From Bacteroidales bacterium (lineage in GTDB: Bacteria; Bacteroidota; Bacteroidia; Bacteroidales; JAIOZK01), in the NCBI GenBank assembly GCA_021740625.1, contig JAIOZK010000030.1:1-44880 (forward strand): a stretch of 44,880 bases of DNA, in the 5' to 3' direction. Positions 35,496-42,742 of the stretch are shown here, one piece after another. The position numbers and the translations under genes are program-made. The notes beneath the pieces were generated by a model. It ran no database searches. It saw nothing but the letters and a program-made list of their open reading frames with translations, and was not told the DNA's origin. How positions within the stretch are numbered: the first letter of the stretch is position 1; the number at the start of each line of letters is the position of its first letter.

Positions 35496-36074
35496 ATGAT
35501 AGTACTGGACGACAAGATCATATCCAATGAGATAAAAGAAATATGCTTTGCCTGCGACCTGCGCAAATGCAAGGGTGCCTGCTGTGTGGACGGAGATGCC
35601 GGGGCACCCCTGGAAGAAGCGGAAATTTCGATATTGGAGGATGATATTGAGTATATAAAACCATTCATGACAGAGGCAGGCAGAAGGGAAGTTGAAAAGA
35701 ACGGTGTTTTTGATTATGATGCGGATGGGAAATTTGTGACTCCATTAGTAGATGGTGGTGCTTGTGCCTTCGTTAATTTTGATGAGGAGGGGATTGCATT
35801 TTGCACCATCGAGCAAGCTTTTCTGGATAATAAAACAGATTTCCAGAAACCTTTGTCCTGTCATTTATACCCGATCCGCATTTCACAACTCCGGGATGGG
35901 GGAGAAGCCCTCAATTATCATAAATGGCATATTTGCAAACCGGCCCTCAAACGGGGCAGCAGAGAAAAATATGCATTGAAAAAATTCGTGAAAACGGCCC
36001 TGATCAGGAAATATGGGAATGGTTGGTACGAGCGGTTTTTGAAGATTTTAGAAGATGACCTTATAAAGAAATAA
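35496..36074 (+). CDS. DUF3109-family cysteine-rich protein
   Basis: A 192-residue cytoplasmic protein of the DUF3109 family, widespread in Bacteroidota. It begins with a cysteine cluster (FACDLRKCKGACCVDGDAG) and has further cysteines in GACAF, FCTIEQAF, LSCHLYPIRI and HICKPAL. This is the distribution of a YkgJ/CxxCxxxCC-like zinc or iron-sulfur binding protein. The true cofactor and function are not known. It starts from a likely leaderless promoter and is convergent with ferritin across an AT-rich repeat region. Confidence 0.88.
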   Translation: MIVLDDKIISNEIKEICFACDLRKCKGACCVDGDAGAPLEEAEISILEDDIEYIKPFMTEAGRREVEKNGVFDYDADGKFVTPLVDGGACAFVNFDEEGIAFCTIEQAFLDNKTDFQKPLSCHLYPIRISQLRDGGEALNYHKWHICKPALKRGSREKYALKKFVKTALIRKYGNGWYERFLKILEDDLIKK

Positions 36075-36179
36075 AGAATATTGAATAAAGAATGTTGAGT
36101 TATTCATGATTAATGAAATATGTAGAATGGTCAATGTAAAATGGAAAATGTCGTTGGTCAACGTATTTCATGCATTGAC

Positions 36180-36290
36180 AATTCAAAAAAAAATGTCGAA
36201 TCTCGAATAATGAATAACAAATATCGAACAGGGGGAAAGCATCACTTCGATATTCGACATTGGAAATTCGACATTCGTTATTTTGCATGG
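36180..36290. repeat. Intergenic repeat of TCGAATATCGAA / ATTCGACATT units
   Basis: Imperfect copies of (A)TTCGACATT and its complement (ATGTCGAATCTCGAAT, TTCGATATTCGACATTGG, AATTCGACATTCG) lie between the convergent DUF3109 and ferritin genes. Frames through it give peptides of the FDIRYSLFEIRH type, a typical artefact of such repeats. Confidence 0.6.
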
Positions 36291-36309
36291 AAATGCCGGA
36301 AAATTGTTT

Positions 36310-36828
36310 CTACTCTGCCAGCTCTTCAGCAGGTCTCTTGGCGCTCATACCGCCCAGTTCCTTGTCGATGTGAAACAAACCGCCTTTTTGATCACCGGCA
36401 AGGTTGATCTTGTCCAACACACCATTCATTGTACTTTCTTCTTCGATCTGCTCATTGATGTACCACTGCATGAAATTGCCCGTGGTGTAATCTTTTTCTT
36501 CCATACAGAGACCGTAAATTTCGTTGATTGATTCAGAGATGTAAATTTCGTGTTTCAGAATCTGTTCAAAAATATCTTTCAGTGATTTATACTCCACTGC
36601 CGGTGCATCCATGGGCATCAGTTTAACTTTTCCACCCCGGTCATTCAGAAAATGGATCAACTTCATCATGTGCATTCTTTCTTCATCGCTATGATTATAA
36701 AGATAATTGGCAGCACCTTCATAACCATTGGCTTCACACCAGCTTGCCATGGCCATGTATATCCTGGAAGAATATTCTTCCTTCATGATTTGTTCGTTCA
36801 ATGACTTTTCAATTTTTTCTTTGATCAT
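36310..36828 (-). CDS. ftnA: Ferritin (non-heme)
   Basis: A 172-residue iron-storage protein that oxidises Fe(II) and stores it in a 24-subunit shell. Ferroxidase residues in place are E17 in IMKEEYSS, E50 and H53 in HSDEERMHM, a glutamate near 96-100 in LKHEIYISESI, and Q129 in INEQIEEE. No heme-ligand methionine like that of bacterioferritin is evident. Length matches bacterial FtnA. It has a well-matched promoter of its own 45 bases upstream, so it is transcribed separately from the genes before it. No iron-box or other operator was recognised. Confidence 0.95.
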   Translation of the reverse strand: MIKEKIEKSLNEQIMKEEYSSRIYMAMASWCEANGYEGAANYLYNHSDEERMHMMKLIHFLNDRGGKVKLMPMDAPAVEYKSLKDIFEQILKHEIYISESINEIYGLCMEEKDYTTGNFMQWYINEQIEEESTMNGVLDKINLAGDQKGGLFHIDKELGGMSAKRPAEELAE

Positions 36829-36872
36829 GTTTTTGTGTTTAAATTGTTAATATTCACTTCTTTAATAGAATA

Positions 36873-36904
36873 CAAAAATAGCAATTCTCTAATTTCTAAA
36901 CAAA
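36873..36904 (-). promoter_or_regulatory. Consensus Bacteroidota promoter of the ferritin gene
   Basis: On the minus strand TTTG (36904-36901), exactly 20 bases, then TATTTTTG (36880-36873), a full match to TTTG-N19-21-TAnnTTTG. The 5' leader would be about 40 bases. Confidence 0.75.
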
Positions 36905-36938
36905 ACAGGAAGTGAATTGTTTTTGAGAGGCCAGGTTT

Positions 36939-37394
36939 TCATTCGGGTTTTTCCATGATGTGTATTTCAAGGTCCTGAAAAATCCTGCCTACATTCTTTG
37001 CAGGGGGATTATCGATTGGAAAAGCTGTTAGTATGCCATTTGTTTTTTTAAGTTTTTGGGTATATTCTGGAATTTGTTCTTCCCTGGGAAATTCATAAAA
37101 CATGAAAAAATAATCAGCCTGCCGGTAAAGCGGGATCAGAAATCCTTCCTGACTGCGATTCTGAAGAAGACAGATAAATCCGCTTGAATCTTTTACAGCA
37201 TGCAGGAAAACTGTATGTTTGATCGTTTGATCGATGGAAGCGGTATGTGATGTAAAATCCCGGATCCTTTTAAGATTGGTTTGCAGACTCTGGTTGATCC
37301 TGAAAGCCAGTTTGTAGCTTTTCAATGTTGAGGACAAGCCAATGATCCTGAATTCGGGATCATGGTCGACTTCCAGTTTTAATTTCTTTGCCAT
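36939..37394 (-). CDS. IPExxxVDY-family protein (degenerate signature)
   Basis: A 151-residue cytoplasmic protein of unknown function. It begins KLKLEVDHDPEFRIIGLSS and continues YKLAFRINQSL, the standard start of the Bacteroidota IPExxxVDY family, which is usually found near acpP, fabF, rnc and pyruvate kinase. The signature itself is altered here: LIPLYRQADYFF, with IP kept, the glutamate replaced and VDY read as ADY. The distinctive context (acpP-fabF-rnc upstream) supports the call. A radical SAM gene lies 36 bases upstream, so the two may be cotranscribed. Molecular role unknown. Confidence 0.75.
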   Translation of the reverse strand: MAKKLKLEVDHDPEFRIIGLSSTLKSYKLAFRINQSLQTNLKRIRDFTSHTASIDQTIKHTVFLHAVKDSSGFICLLQNRSQEGFLIPLYRQADYFFMFYEFPREEQIPEYTQKLKKTNGILTAFPIDNPPAKNVGRIFQDLEIHIMEKPE

Positions 37395-37430
37395 AGAAAA
37401 TTACGCAAAAGCTTTTGCTGTTGTGTGCTT

Positions 37431-38852
37431 TCAGCGAAGATACTCTTTTTCCCATATTTCGCTGGTTAGTTTCTCCAGCTTCTGGTCATAACGGATCATC
37501 TTTTCATAATAATCTTTGTTCATGATGCTTGCTGCTTCCTGGTTTTCAGGAACTGCATCTTTCGTCAGGATGTTTTCCCTGAAATCCTTGAAATGATCCC
37601 GGATAGAGCAGGGCATTAACCAGTTACCAGGTTGGGATTTGTTATTCAGACCATATTCTTTTTGCCAGTTGTTGCCCCTTTTCATGAATTCGGAATGCAG
37701 GGCATCACCAATACTCTTTCCCTTGCTGTACAGTTCAAAAACATTGTCTACATAAAATGGAACAAATACACAGGGCATGATATTACCATTCCAGTCGATA
37801 TAGATGTAACCCCTGTTGGCACCGTAAGCAATACAACCATGGGTAAGCACGCCACTGTTCCAGAAATCTGCAATGCTGTAGTTTTTTTCTTTCAGCATCC
37901 GCTCCCACATCCTGTACATTTTAACACGCTCATCGGGTTGAACTACCAGATCAAATACTTCATTTCCTTTTCCAATCGGCATAAACTGGAATTGCCACAT
38001 ATAGGTTGCACCTTGCTCCTCGAAATAATAATCATAGAAAGCCTCTTCCAGGAGAACATCCACATTTTCACTGGTCGCGGTGACCGAAACACCAAAAGGC
38101 ACCCCTGCGTTCCGTAGATTTTCAAAACCTTTCATGATTTTCTGATGAACACCCTTGCCCCTTCTTTTATCAGTGTGCTCTTTGTATCCTTCAACAGAAA
38201 TGGCAGGGGTAACGTTTCCAAGTTCTTCCAGTCTTTTGCTCAGTTCTTTCGTAAAAAAGGTGCCATTGGTGTATACCAGGAAAAACATATCATTGTATTT
38301 CTCAAAAATATCAATCAGGGTTTTTCCATTGTCGGAATACATAAATGGTTCACCTCCGCTGATGGTAATGAACCTGCCGTTAAAACTATCATGCACCTCT
38401 TCAACGATCTTATCGACGGTTTCAAAAGGGATTGAGGGTGCTGTTGCTGCCCTGGAGCCTGCATAGCATCCGGTGCAATTCAAATTACATTTTTGAGTAG
38501 GCGACAATACAATGAACATGGGTGGATCCATCCCGTACTTTTCCACGAAAGTAGAATTGTCGCGGGCGGGATCTTTGTCTTCAACCATCGAAACTTCGAG
38601 GCTTGATATAAAGGCACCTGTTTTTTTTATGAAGTTGTTTGAAATGTAATTTTTATCGATATTCCTTTTAATAGAATACAGCAAAGCCGAGAGATAGTCG
38701 TATTTTTTTTGCTGCACAGCGGTCAGGTTTTCGCTGTCGGATTCGACAATGCTTTTGTGGATTCTTTTGTCGATGGATTTTGTTATCAGGTTTCTAACAA
38801 TTTTAGAATGTGTATAAGCATCCAATGCCAGATTTTCAATGCGCGTTTTCAT
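37431..38852 (-). CDS. Radical SAM enzyme with SPASM/twitch-like C-terminus, role unknown
   Basis: A 473-residue iron-sulfur enzyme. Residues 1-110 form a charged, mostly helical extension with no motif known to me. The core then starts with the [4Fe-4S] motif C122-NLN-C126-TG-C129 in SPTQKCNLNCTGCYAGS. The SAM-binding GGEP is at 166-169, and ISVEGYKEHTDKRRG at about 218-232 matches the fourth strand. C-terminal cysteines C340, C361 (DWNGNIMPC) and C415 (WLMPCSI) are spaced like a reduced SPASM or twitch auxiliary cluster. Such enzymes modify peptides or proteins or act as sulfatase-type maturases. No small precursor peptide is seen nearby. It lies between rnc and the IPExxxVDY gene and has a plausible promoter of its own. 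Confidence 0.87.
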   Translation of the reverse strand: MKTRIENLALDAYTHSKIVRNLITKSIDKRIHKSIVESDSENLTAVQQKKYDYLSALLYSIKRNIDKNYISNNFIKKTGAFISSLEVSMVEDKDPARDNSTFVEKYGMDPPMFIVLSPTQKCNLNCTGCYAGSRAATAPSIPFETVDKIVEEVHDSFNGRFITISGGEPFMYSDNGKTLIDIFEKYNDMFFLVYTNGTFFTKELSKRLEELGNVTPAISVEGYKEHTDKRRGKGVHQKIMKGFENLRNAGVPFGVSVTATSENVDVLLEEAFYDYYFEEQGATYMWQFQFMPIGKGNEVFDLVVQPDERVKMYRMWERMLKEKNYSIADFWNSGVLTHGCIAYGANRGYIYIDWNGNIMPCVFVPFYVDNVFELYSKGKSIGDALHSEFMKRGNNWQKEYGLNNKSQPGNWLMPCSIRDHFKDFRENILTKDAVPENQEAASIMNKDYYEKMIRYDQKLEKLTSEIWEKEYLR

Positions 38853-38918
38853 AGGATTTTTATTTTTTCCAATTCAACATGTATTAAAATCAGTCATTAT
38901 CAGGAACTAAGACAAGCC

Positions 38919-38950
38919 TAAAATTAAGAAAAAATTGTAATAAAAACAAA
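38919..38950 (-). promoter_or_regulatory. Candidate promoter of the radical SAM gene
   Basis: On the minus strand TTTG (38950-38947), a 20-base spacer, then TAATTTTA (38926-38919), one mismatch from TAnnTTTG. It lies in the 101-base gap after rnc. Confidence 0.4.
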
Positions 38951-38953
38951 CGA

Positions 38954-39688
38954 TCAGGACGACTCGTTCAGAATGGAGTTACAGGCTTTTTCGGAAGCGA
39001 TCTTTTCGGCACCCTTGATGGAATAGTCTCTTGCCTGGCTGATGGGCTTTTTGTCGACCAGGATCTGTATCACGTATTGTTTATTATACCCTTCACCAAC
39101 TTCATCAATCACGTTGAATTCAATCTCTTTTTTCTCTTTCTGGCTCCACTCAATGAGTTTGCTTTTAAAATTGTTTTCCTGCTTTTCGATTTCATCGATG
39201 TCGAGGTGCAGGTTGATGATCCTTTTGATGATAATACGCCTGGTGAAATTATAGCCTTTATCGAGGTACATGGCGCCTATCAATGCCTCAAAGGCATCAC
39301 CATTGATAGATTTACAGAGATTCCGGGTATCTTTCTCACTTTCAAGAAATCTATCCAGTCCCATTTTTTTGGAAAGTTTGTTCAGTTGTGAACGGTTTAC
39401 AATTTTGCTCCTCATTTCGGTCAGGAAGCCTTCATCCTTGTAGGGAAATTTCTTGAACAGATAATCGGCGATGGCGGAGCTAAGCACTGCATCCCCCAGG
39501 TATTCCAGTCGCTCATTGCTCACCCTAACCCCTTTCACTACTTCTTTGGCCGCCGATTTATGCCTGAAGGCAAGTTTATATAAAAAAATATTTCCGGGAT
39601 AATAACCGAAAATATTTTTAATAGCATGAAATAATTGTTTATCAGAAGAAAATATTGCTTTAACCGTACCCGATAATGCTATTCTCAA
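38954..39688 (-). CDS. rnc: Ribonuclease III
   Basis: A 244-residue double-strand-specific endoribonuclease that processes rRNA precursors and structured mRNAs. The signature NERLEYLGDAVLS gives E59, E62 and D66. The second acidic pair is D131 and E134 in NGDAFEALIGAMYLDKGY. The C-terminal double-stranded RNA binding domain spans about 170-242 (FKSKLIEWSQKEKKEIEF, KGAEKIASEKACNSIL). About 35 N-terminal residues precede the usual start of the RNase III domain. It lies five bases after fabF and is almost certainly in the acpP-fabF-rnc operon. Confidence 0.96.
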   Translation of the reverse strand: MRIALSGTVKAIFSSDKQLFHAIKNIFGYYPGNIFLYKLAFRHKSAAKEVVKGVRVSNERLEYLGDAVLSSAIADYLFKKFPYKDEGFLTEMRSKIVNRSQLNKLSKKMGLDRFLESEKDTRNLCKSINGDAFEALIGAMYLDKGYNFTRRIIIKRIINLHLDIDEIEKQENNFKSKLIEWSQKEKKEIEFNVIDEVGEGYNKQYVIQILVDKKPISQARDYSIKGAEKIASEKACNSILNESS

Positions 39689-39693
39689 AACAA

Positions 39694-40947
39694 TTAATCA
39701 CTAAATTTCTTAAAAACAATGGAAGCATTGTGTCCACCAAAACCAAAGGTATTTGTCAATCCGTAATTGATAACCCTTTTTACTGCTTTGTGATATGTAA
39801 AATTCAAGTTGTTATCGATTTCAGGATCGTCGGTAAAATGATTGATTGTTGGCGGAACGATATCATTTTTCACGGCCAGTACCGTGGCTATGGCTTCAAT
39901 TGCACCGGCAGCTCCCAGGAGGTGACCAGTCATTGATTTTGTAGAATTGATATTGATCTTGTAGGCATGTTCGCCAAACAGGCTGACGATCGCTTTTGGT
40001 TCTGCGATATCGCCAACCGGTGTAGAAGTACCATGCGTATTGATATGATCAATATCCTCGGGTTTGATCCCGGCATCTTCGAGGGCATATTTCATACAAT
40101 TGTGTGCGCCGAGACCTTCCGGATGCGGGGCGGTCATATGATGTCCGTCGGCCGAAAGTCCGCTGCCTGCAACTTCTGCATAGATTCTTGCACCTCTAGC
40201 CCTGGCGTGTTCAAGTTCTTCAAAGACCAATCCGCAACCTCCTTCACCCAGCACAAAACCATCTCTGTCCTTATCGAAAGGTCTTGAGCCGGTTTTGGGA
40301 TCATCGTTGCGGGTTGATATCGCGTGCATTGCGTTGAATCCGCCAATTCCACCAATGGTGATGGCAGCTTCGGAACCACCGGTTACAAAGAGATTGGCTT
40401 TGCCCAGCCTGATCAGGTTCAGTGCGTCTGAAAGTGAGTTTGCTGAAGAGGCACATGCAGAAACCGTGGTGTAATTCGGACCTCTTAATCCATGTTTGAT
40501 GGAAATATGACCAGCAGCTATATCAGCGATCATTTTTGGTATAAAGAACGGATTGAAACGGGGTGTACCATCGCCTTCAGTAAAAGCCATGATTTCCTTT
40601 TCGAAGGTTGATAAGCCACCGATCCCTGAACCCCAGATGACGCCGGCCTTGTCAAGATCAATTTTTTCTAGATCCAGTCCTGCATCCGCAATGGCCTGAT
40701 CAGCGGCAATAATGGCATATTGCGCATACCGATCGTATTTTCTGACTTCTTTGCGGTCGAAATAATCTTTGGGATCATATCCCTTTAATTCACATGCAAA
40801 CTGGGTTTTGAATTTTGAGGCGTCAAAATGAGTGATCATGTTGGCACCACTCACCCCATTGACCATGCCATCCCATGTTTCTTGGGTGGTTTTGCCCAGT
40901 GGGGTAAGTGCGCCGAGTCCTGTAACAACAACACGCTTTAATTCCAT
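39694..40947 (-). CDS. fabF: Beta-ketoacyl-ACP synthase II
   Basis: The condensing enzyme of fatty-acid elongation; it joins malonyl-ACP to acyl-ACP in the cytoplasm. This 417-residue protein has the thiolase-fold catalytic triad: C165 in TTVSACASSAN, H305 in HINTHGTSTPVGD and H342 in STKSMTGHLLGAAGA. The start MELKRVVVTGLGALTPLG is typical. It follows acpP by 17 bases and precedes rnc by 5, the standard Bacteroidota order, so the enzyme and its carrier protein are made from one transcript. Confidence 0.97.
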   Translation of the reverse strand: MELKRVVVTGLGALTPLGKTTQETWDGMVNGVSGANMITHFDASKFKTQFACELKGYDPKDYFDRKEVRKYDRYAQYAIIAADQAIADAGLDLEKIDLDKAGVIWGSGIGGLSTFEKEIMAFTEGDGTPRFNPFFIPKMIADIAAGHISIKHGLRGPNYTTVSACASSANSLSDALNLIRLGKANLFVTGGSEAAITIGGIGGFNAMHAISTRNDDPKTGSRPFDKDRDGFVLGEGGCGLVFEELEHARARGARIYAEVAGSGLSADGHHMTAPHPEGLGAHNCMKYALEDAGIKPEDIDHINTHGTSTPVGDIAEPKAIVSLFGEHAYKININSTKSMTGHLLGAAGAIEAIATVLAVKNDIVPPTINHFTDDPEIDNNLNFTYHKAVKRVINYGLTNTFGFGGHNASIVFKKFSD

Positions 40948-40964
40948 GTAAGGATTCGTTTTAG

Positions 40965-41201
40965 CTATTTAGCGTTCTCTTCGATGTATTTGATTGCTTC
41001 GCCAACTGTGCCAATTTTTTCAGCCTGGTCGTCGGGGATGGCAATATTGAATTCTTTTTCGAATTCCATGATCAACTCAACGGTGTCGAGTGAGTCGGCA
41101 CCCAAATCATTTGTAAAACTTGCTTCTGGAGTAACTTCTCCTTCATCTACACCAAGCTTATCAACAATAATAGCTTTTACTCTGGTTGCAATGTCAGACA
41201 T
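40965..41201 (-). CDS. acpP: Acyl carrier protein
   Basis: A 78-residue acidic four-helix protein that carries growing acyl chains on a phosphopantetheine arm. The attachment serine is S37 in the DSL motif of [19 protein letters not shown]. The start [18 protein letters not shown] and the length are standard. It is the first gene of the acpP-fabF-rnc unit. On the minus strand a T-rich leader of about 170 bases separates it from the divergent purN; it contains TTTG and CTTTG stretches but no clean TAnnTTTG box. Confidence 0.97.
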   Translation of the reverse strand: MSDIATRVKAIIVDKLGVDEGEVTPEASFTNDLGADSLDTVELIMEFEKEFNIAIPDDQAEKIGTVGEAIKYIEENAK

Positions 41202-41397
41202 ATTTTTTCGTTTTTGGTTAAACAGTTTGCAAAGAAAAAGATTAAATCAAAAAAAAACAAAGAAAATCGGATAAATTTGACCTTATTCTTTACCAGTGAG
41301 CAGATTAACAACGTATTGGGATTTTGGAATAAGTGGCATTACAATATATTTCCTAACTTTGATCTGATCATTATTGTCAAAAAAAAGCCTGTATTTC

Positions 41398-41973
41398 ATG
41401 AAAAAGATTGCCATCCTGGCTTCCGGAAGCGGCACCAATGCCCAGAATATCATTGAATATTTCAGGGAGAAAAGAACAGCCCTTGTAAGCCTGGTCCTTT
41501 CGAACAGTAAAGATGCATACGTATTGAAACGAGCGGAAAAACTTGAAGTTCCCTATACGGTTTTTGGCAGGAAAGATTTTTATGAGAGCGATCGCATTCT
41601 GAATATCCTGGAAGAACACCGGACCGATTTGATCGTACTGGCCGGCTTTTTATGGTTGATCCCCCAGAACATCCTGAAAGCATATCCCGACCGGATCGTA
41701 AATATTCATCCTGCATTGTTGCCCAAATATGGTGGGAAAGGCATGTATGGAAATAAGGTGCACAAGGCTGTGCTCGAAAAGGGCGAAAAAGAATCGGGTA
41801 TCAGCATACATTATGTCAATGAAAAATACGACGAGGGAGAAGTCATTTTTCAGGCGAAATGCCCGGTAAAGGAGGCAGATACACCTGAATCACTTGCCAG
41901 CAGAGTGCATGAACTTGAATACAGGTATTACCCGGAAATTATCAACAAAATTATACTTGAAATGGATTCCTGA
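41398..41973 (+). CDS. purN: Phosphoribosylglycinamide formyltransferase
   Basis: The enzyme transfers a formyl group from 10-formyl-tetrahydrofolate to GAR in purine synthesis. The start at 41398 gives the usual MKKIAILASGSGTNAQNI; an ATG eight codons upstream adds nothing conserved. Catalytic residues are N103 and H105 in IVNIHPALLPKYGGKGMYG and D145 in YDEGEVIFQ. The protein is 191 residues, the usual PurN size. It is divergent from acpP, an arrangement common in Bacteroidota, and convergent with tsaB, whose stop is only a few bases away. Confidence 0.96.
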   Translation: MKKIAILASGSGTNAQNIIEYFREKRTALVSLVLSNSKDAYVLKRAEKLEVPYTVFGRKDFYESDRILNILEEHRTDLIVLAGFLWLIPQNILKAYPDRIVNIHPALLPKYGGKGMYGNKVHKAVLEKGEKESGISIHYVNEKYDEGEVIFQAKCPVKEADTPESLASRVHELEYRYYPEIINKIILEMDS

Positions 41974-41978
41974 GGATT

Positions 41979-42674
41979 TTACCGCAGGCCCTTTACTCTT
42001 GGTTTTCCTGCAATAAAATCTTTGAGATAAAAAGGTTCGAAATAGGCTACATCTTCAAATTCTTTTTTGTGAAATTTTTGTAATGCGATATTGGCCATAT
42101 AACTGGCAGAGGGTTTGAAATCTTTATCAAAACAGGCATTTGGATGATTCTTCAGTAGTTCCTGGCATTTTGCAGCCCCATCACCGAAAAACCAGGTTTT
42201 GTGCTCCTTCAGTAGATCATCGAAAGAGTGTTCATCAATGATTTTGGCCTCCACTTCTTTTATCATGTTGTTTACTGCATCGTAAACAGCGGTATAAACC
42301 TCCATCCTGCGGGCATCAATCATGGGACAATACAGGGCTTTCTCCTGTTTTGTGATTGCCATGCCCAGCGCCATGGACTGCAAAGTACCAACAGAAATCA
42401 GGGGTTTGTCGAGTGCATAACAAAGGGCTTTTGCAGAGGAAACTCCGATCCTGAGACCTGTATAAGAACCCGGTCCTTTGCTGACCGCGATGGCACTCAG
42501 GTCAGCAGCTTTAACGCCTGATGCACTGAATACTTTTTCTATGAAAATATTGATATTTTTTGAATGTGCATTCTTTTCATCCGATTGACGGACTGCAAGT
42601 ACTTCATTTCCTTTGCTCAATGCCACAGAGCATATTTGTGTAGCTGTTTCTATGTTTAAAATGAAAATATCCAT
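41979..42674 (-). CDS. tsaB: tRNA threonylcarbamoyladenosine biosynthesis protein TsaB
   Basis: TsaB is the scaffolding partner of TsaD and TsaE in making t6A37, a modification of tRNAs that read ANN codons. This 231-residue protein has the ASKHA fold start ILNIETATQICSVAL, the helix EKNAHSKNI, and the hallmark AVSKGPGSYTGLRIGVSSAKAL. Like other TsaB proteins it lacks the metal-binding HxxxH of TsaD. Length is typical. Single gene: convergent with purN and 68 bases downstream of the membrane-fusion protein gene on the same strand. Confidence 0.94.
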   Translation of the reverse strand: MDIFILNIETATQICSVALSKGNEVLAVRQSDEKNAHSKNINIFIEKVFSASGVKAADLSAIAVSKGPGSYTGLRIGVSSAKALCYALDKPLISVGTLQSMALGMAITKQEKALYCPMIDARRMEVYTAVYDAVNNMIKEVEAKIIDEHSFDDLLKEHKTWFFGDGAAKCQELLKNHPNACFDKDFKPSASYMANIALQKFHKKEFEDVAYFEPFYLKDFIAGKPRVKGLR

Positions 42675-42742
42675 TTCATATATAATAGGTATACAGAAAA
42701 AAGCATGTTTACTAAAAATATATACTCGATATGATCAGGCTG

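Noticed and set aside
36100-36288. A 62-residue minus-strand frame beside ferritin
   Set aside because: It comes from the TTCGACATT-type repeat and gives the FDIRYSLFEIRH-like peptide typical of such repeats, not a gene.
26804-36290. Intergenic repeats as a CRISPR array
   Set aside because: Units are short and imperfect, spacers of constant length are absent, and there are no cas genes.
36939-41201. Radical SAM locus as a peptide-modification (RiPP) cluster
   Set aside because: No small precursor frame, peptidase or exporter lies beside it; the neighbours are housekeeping genes and ferritin.
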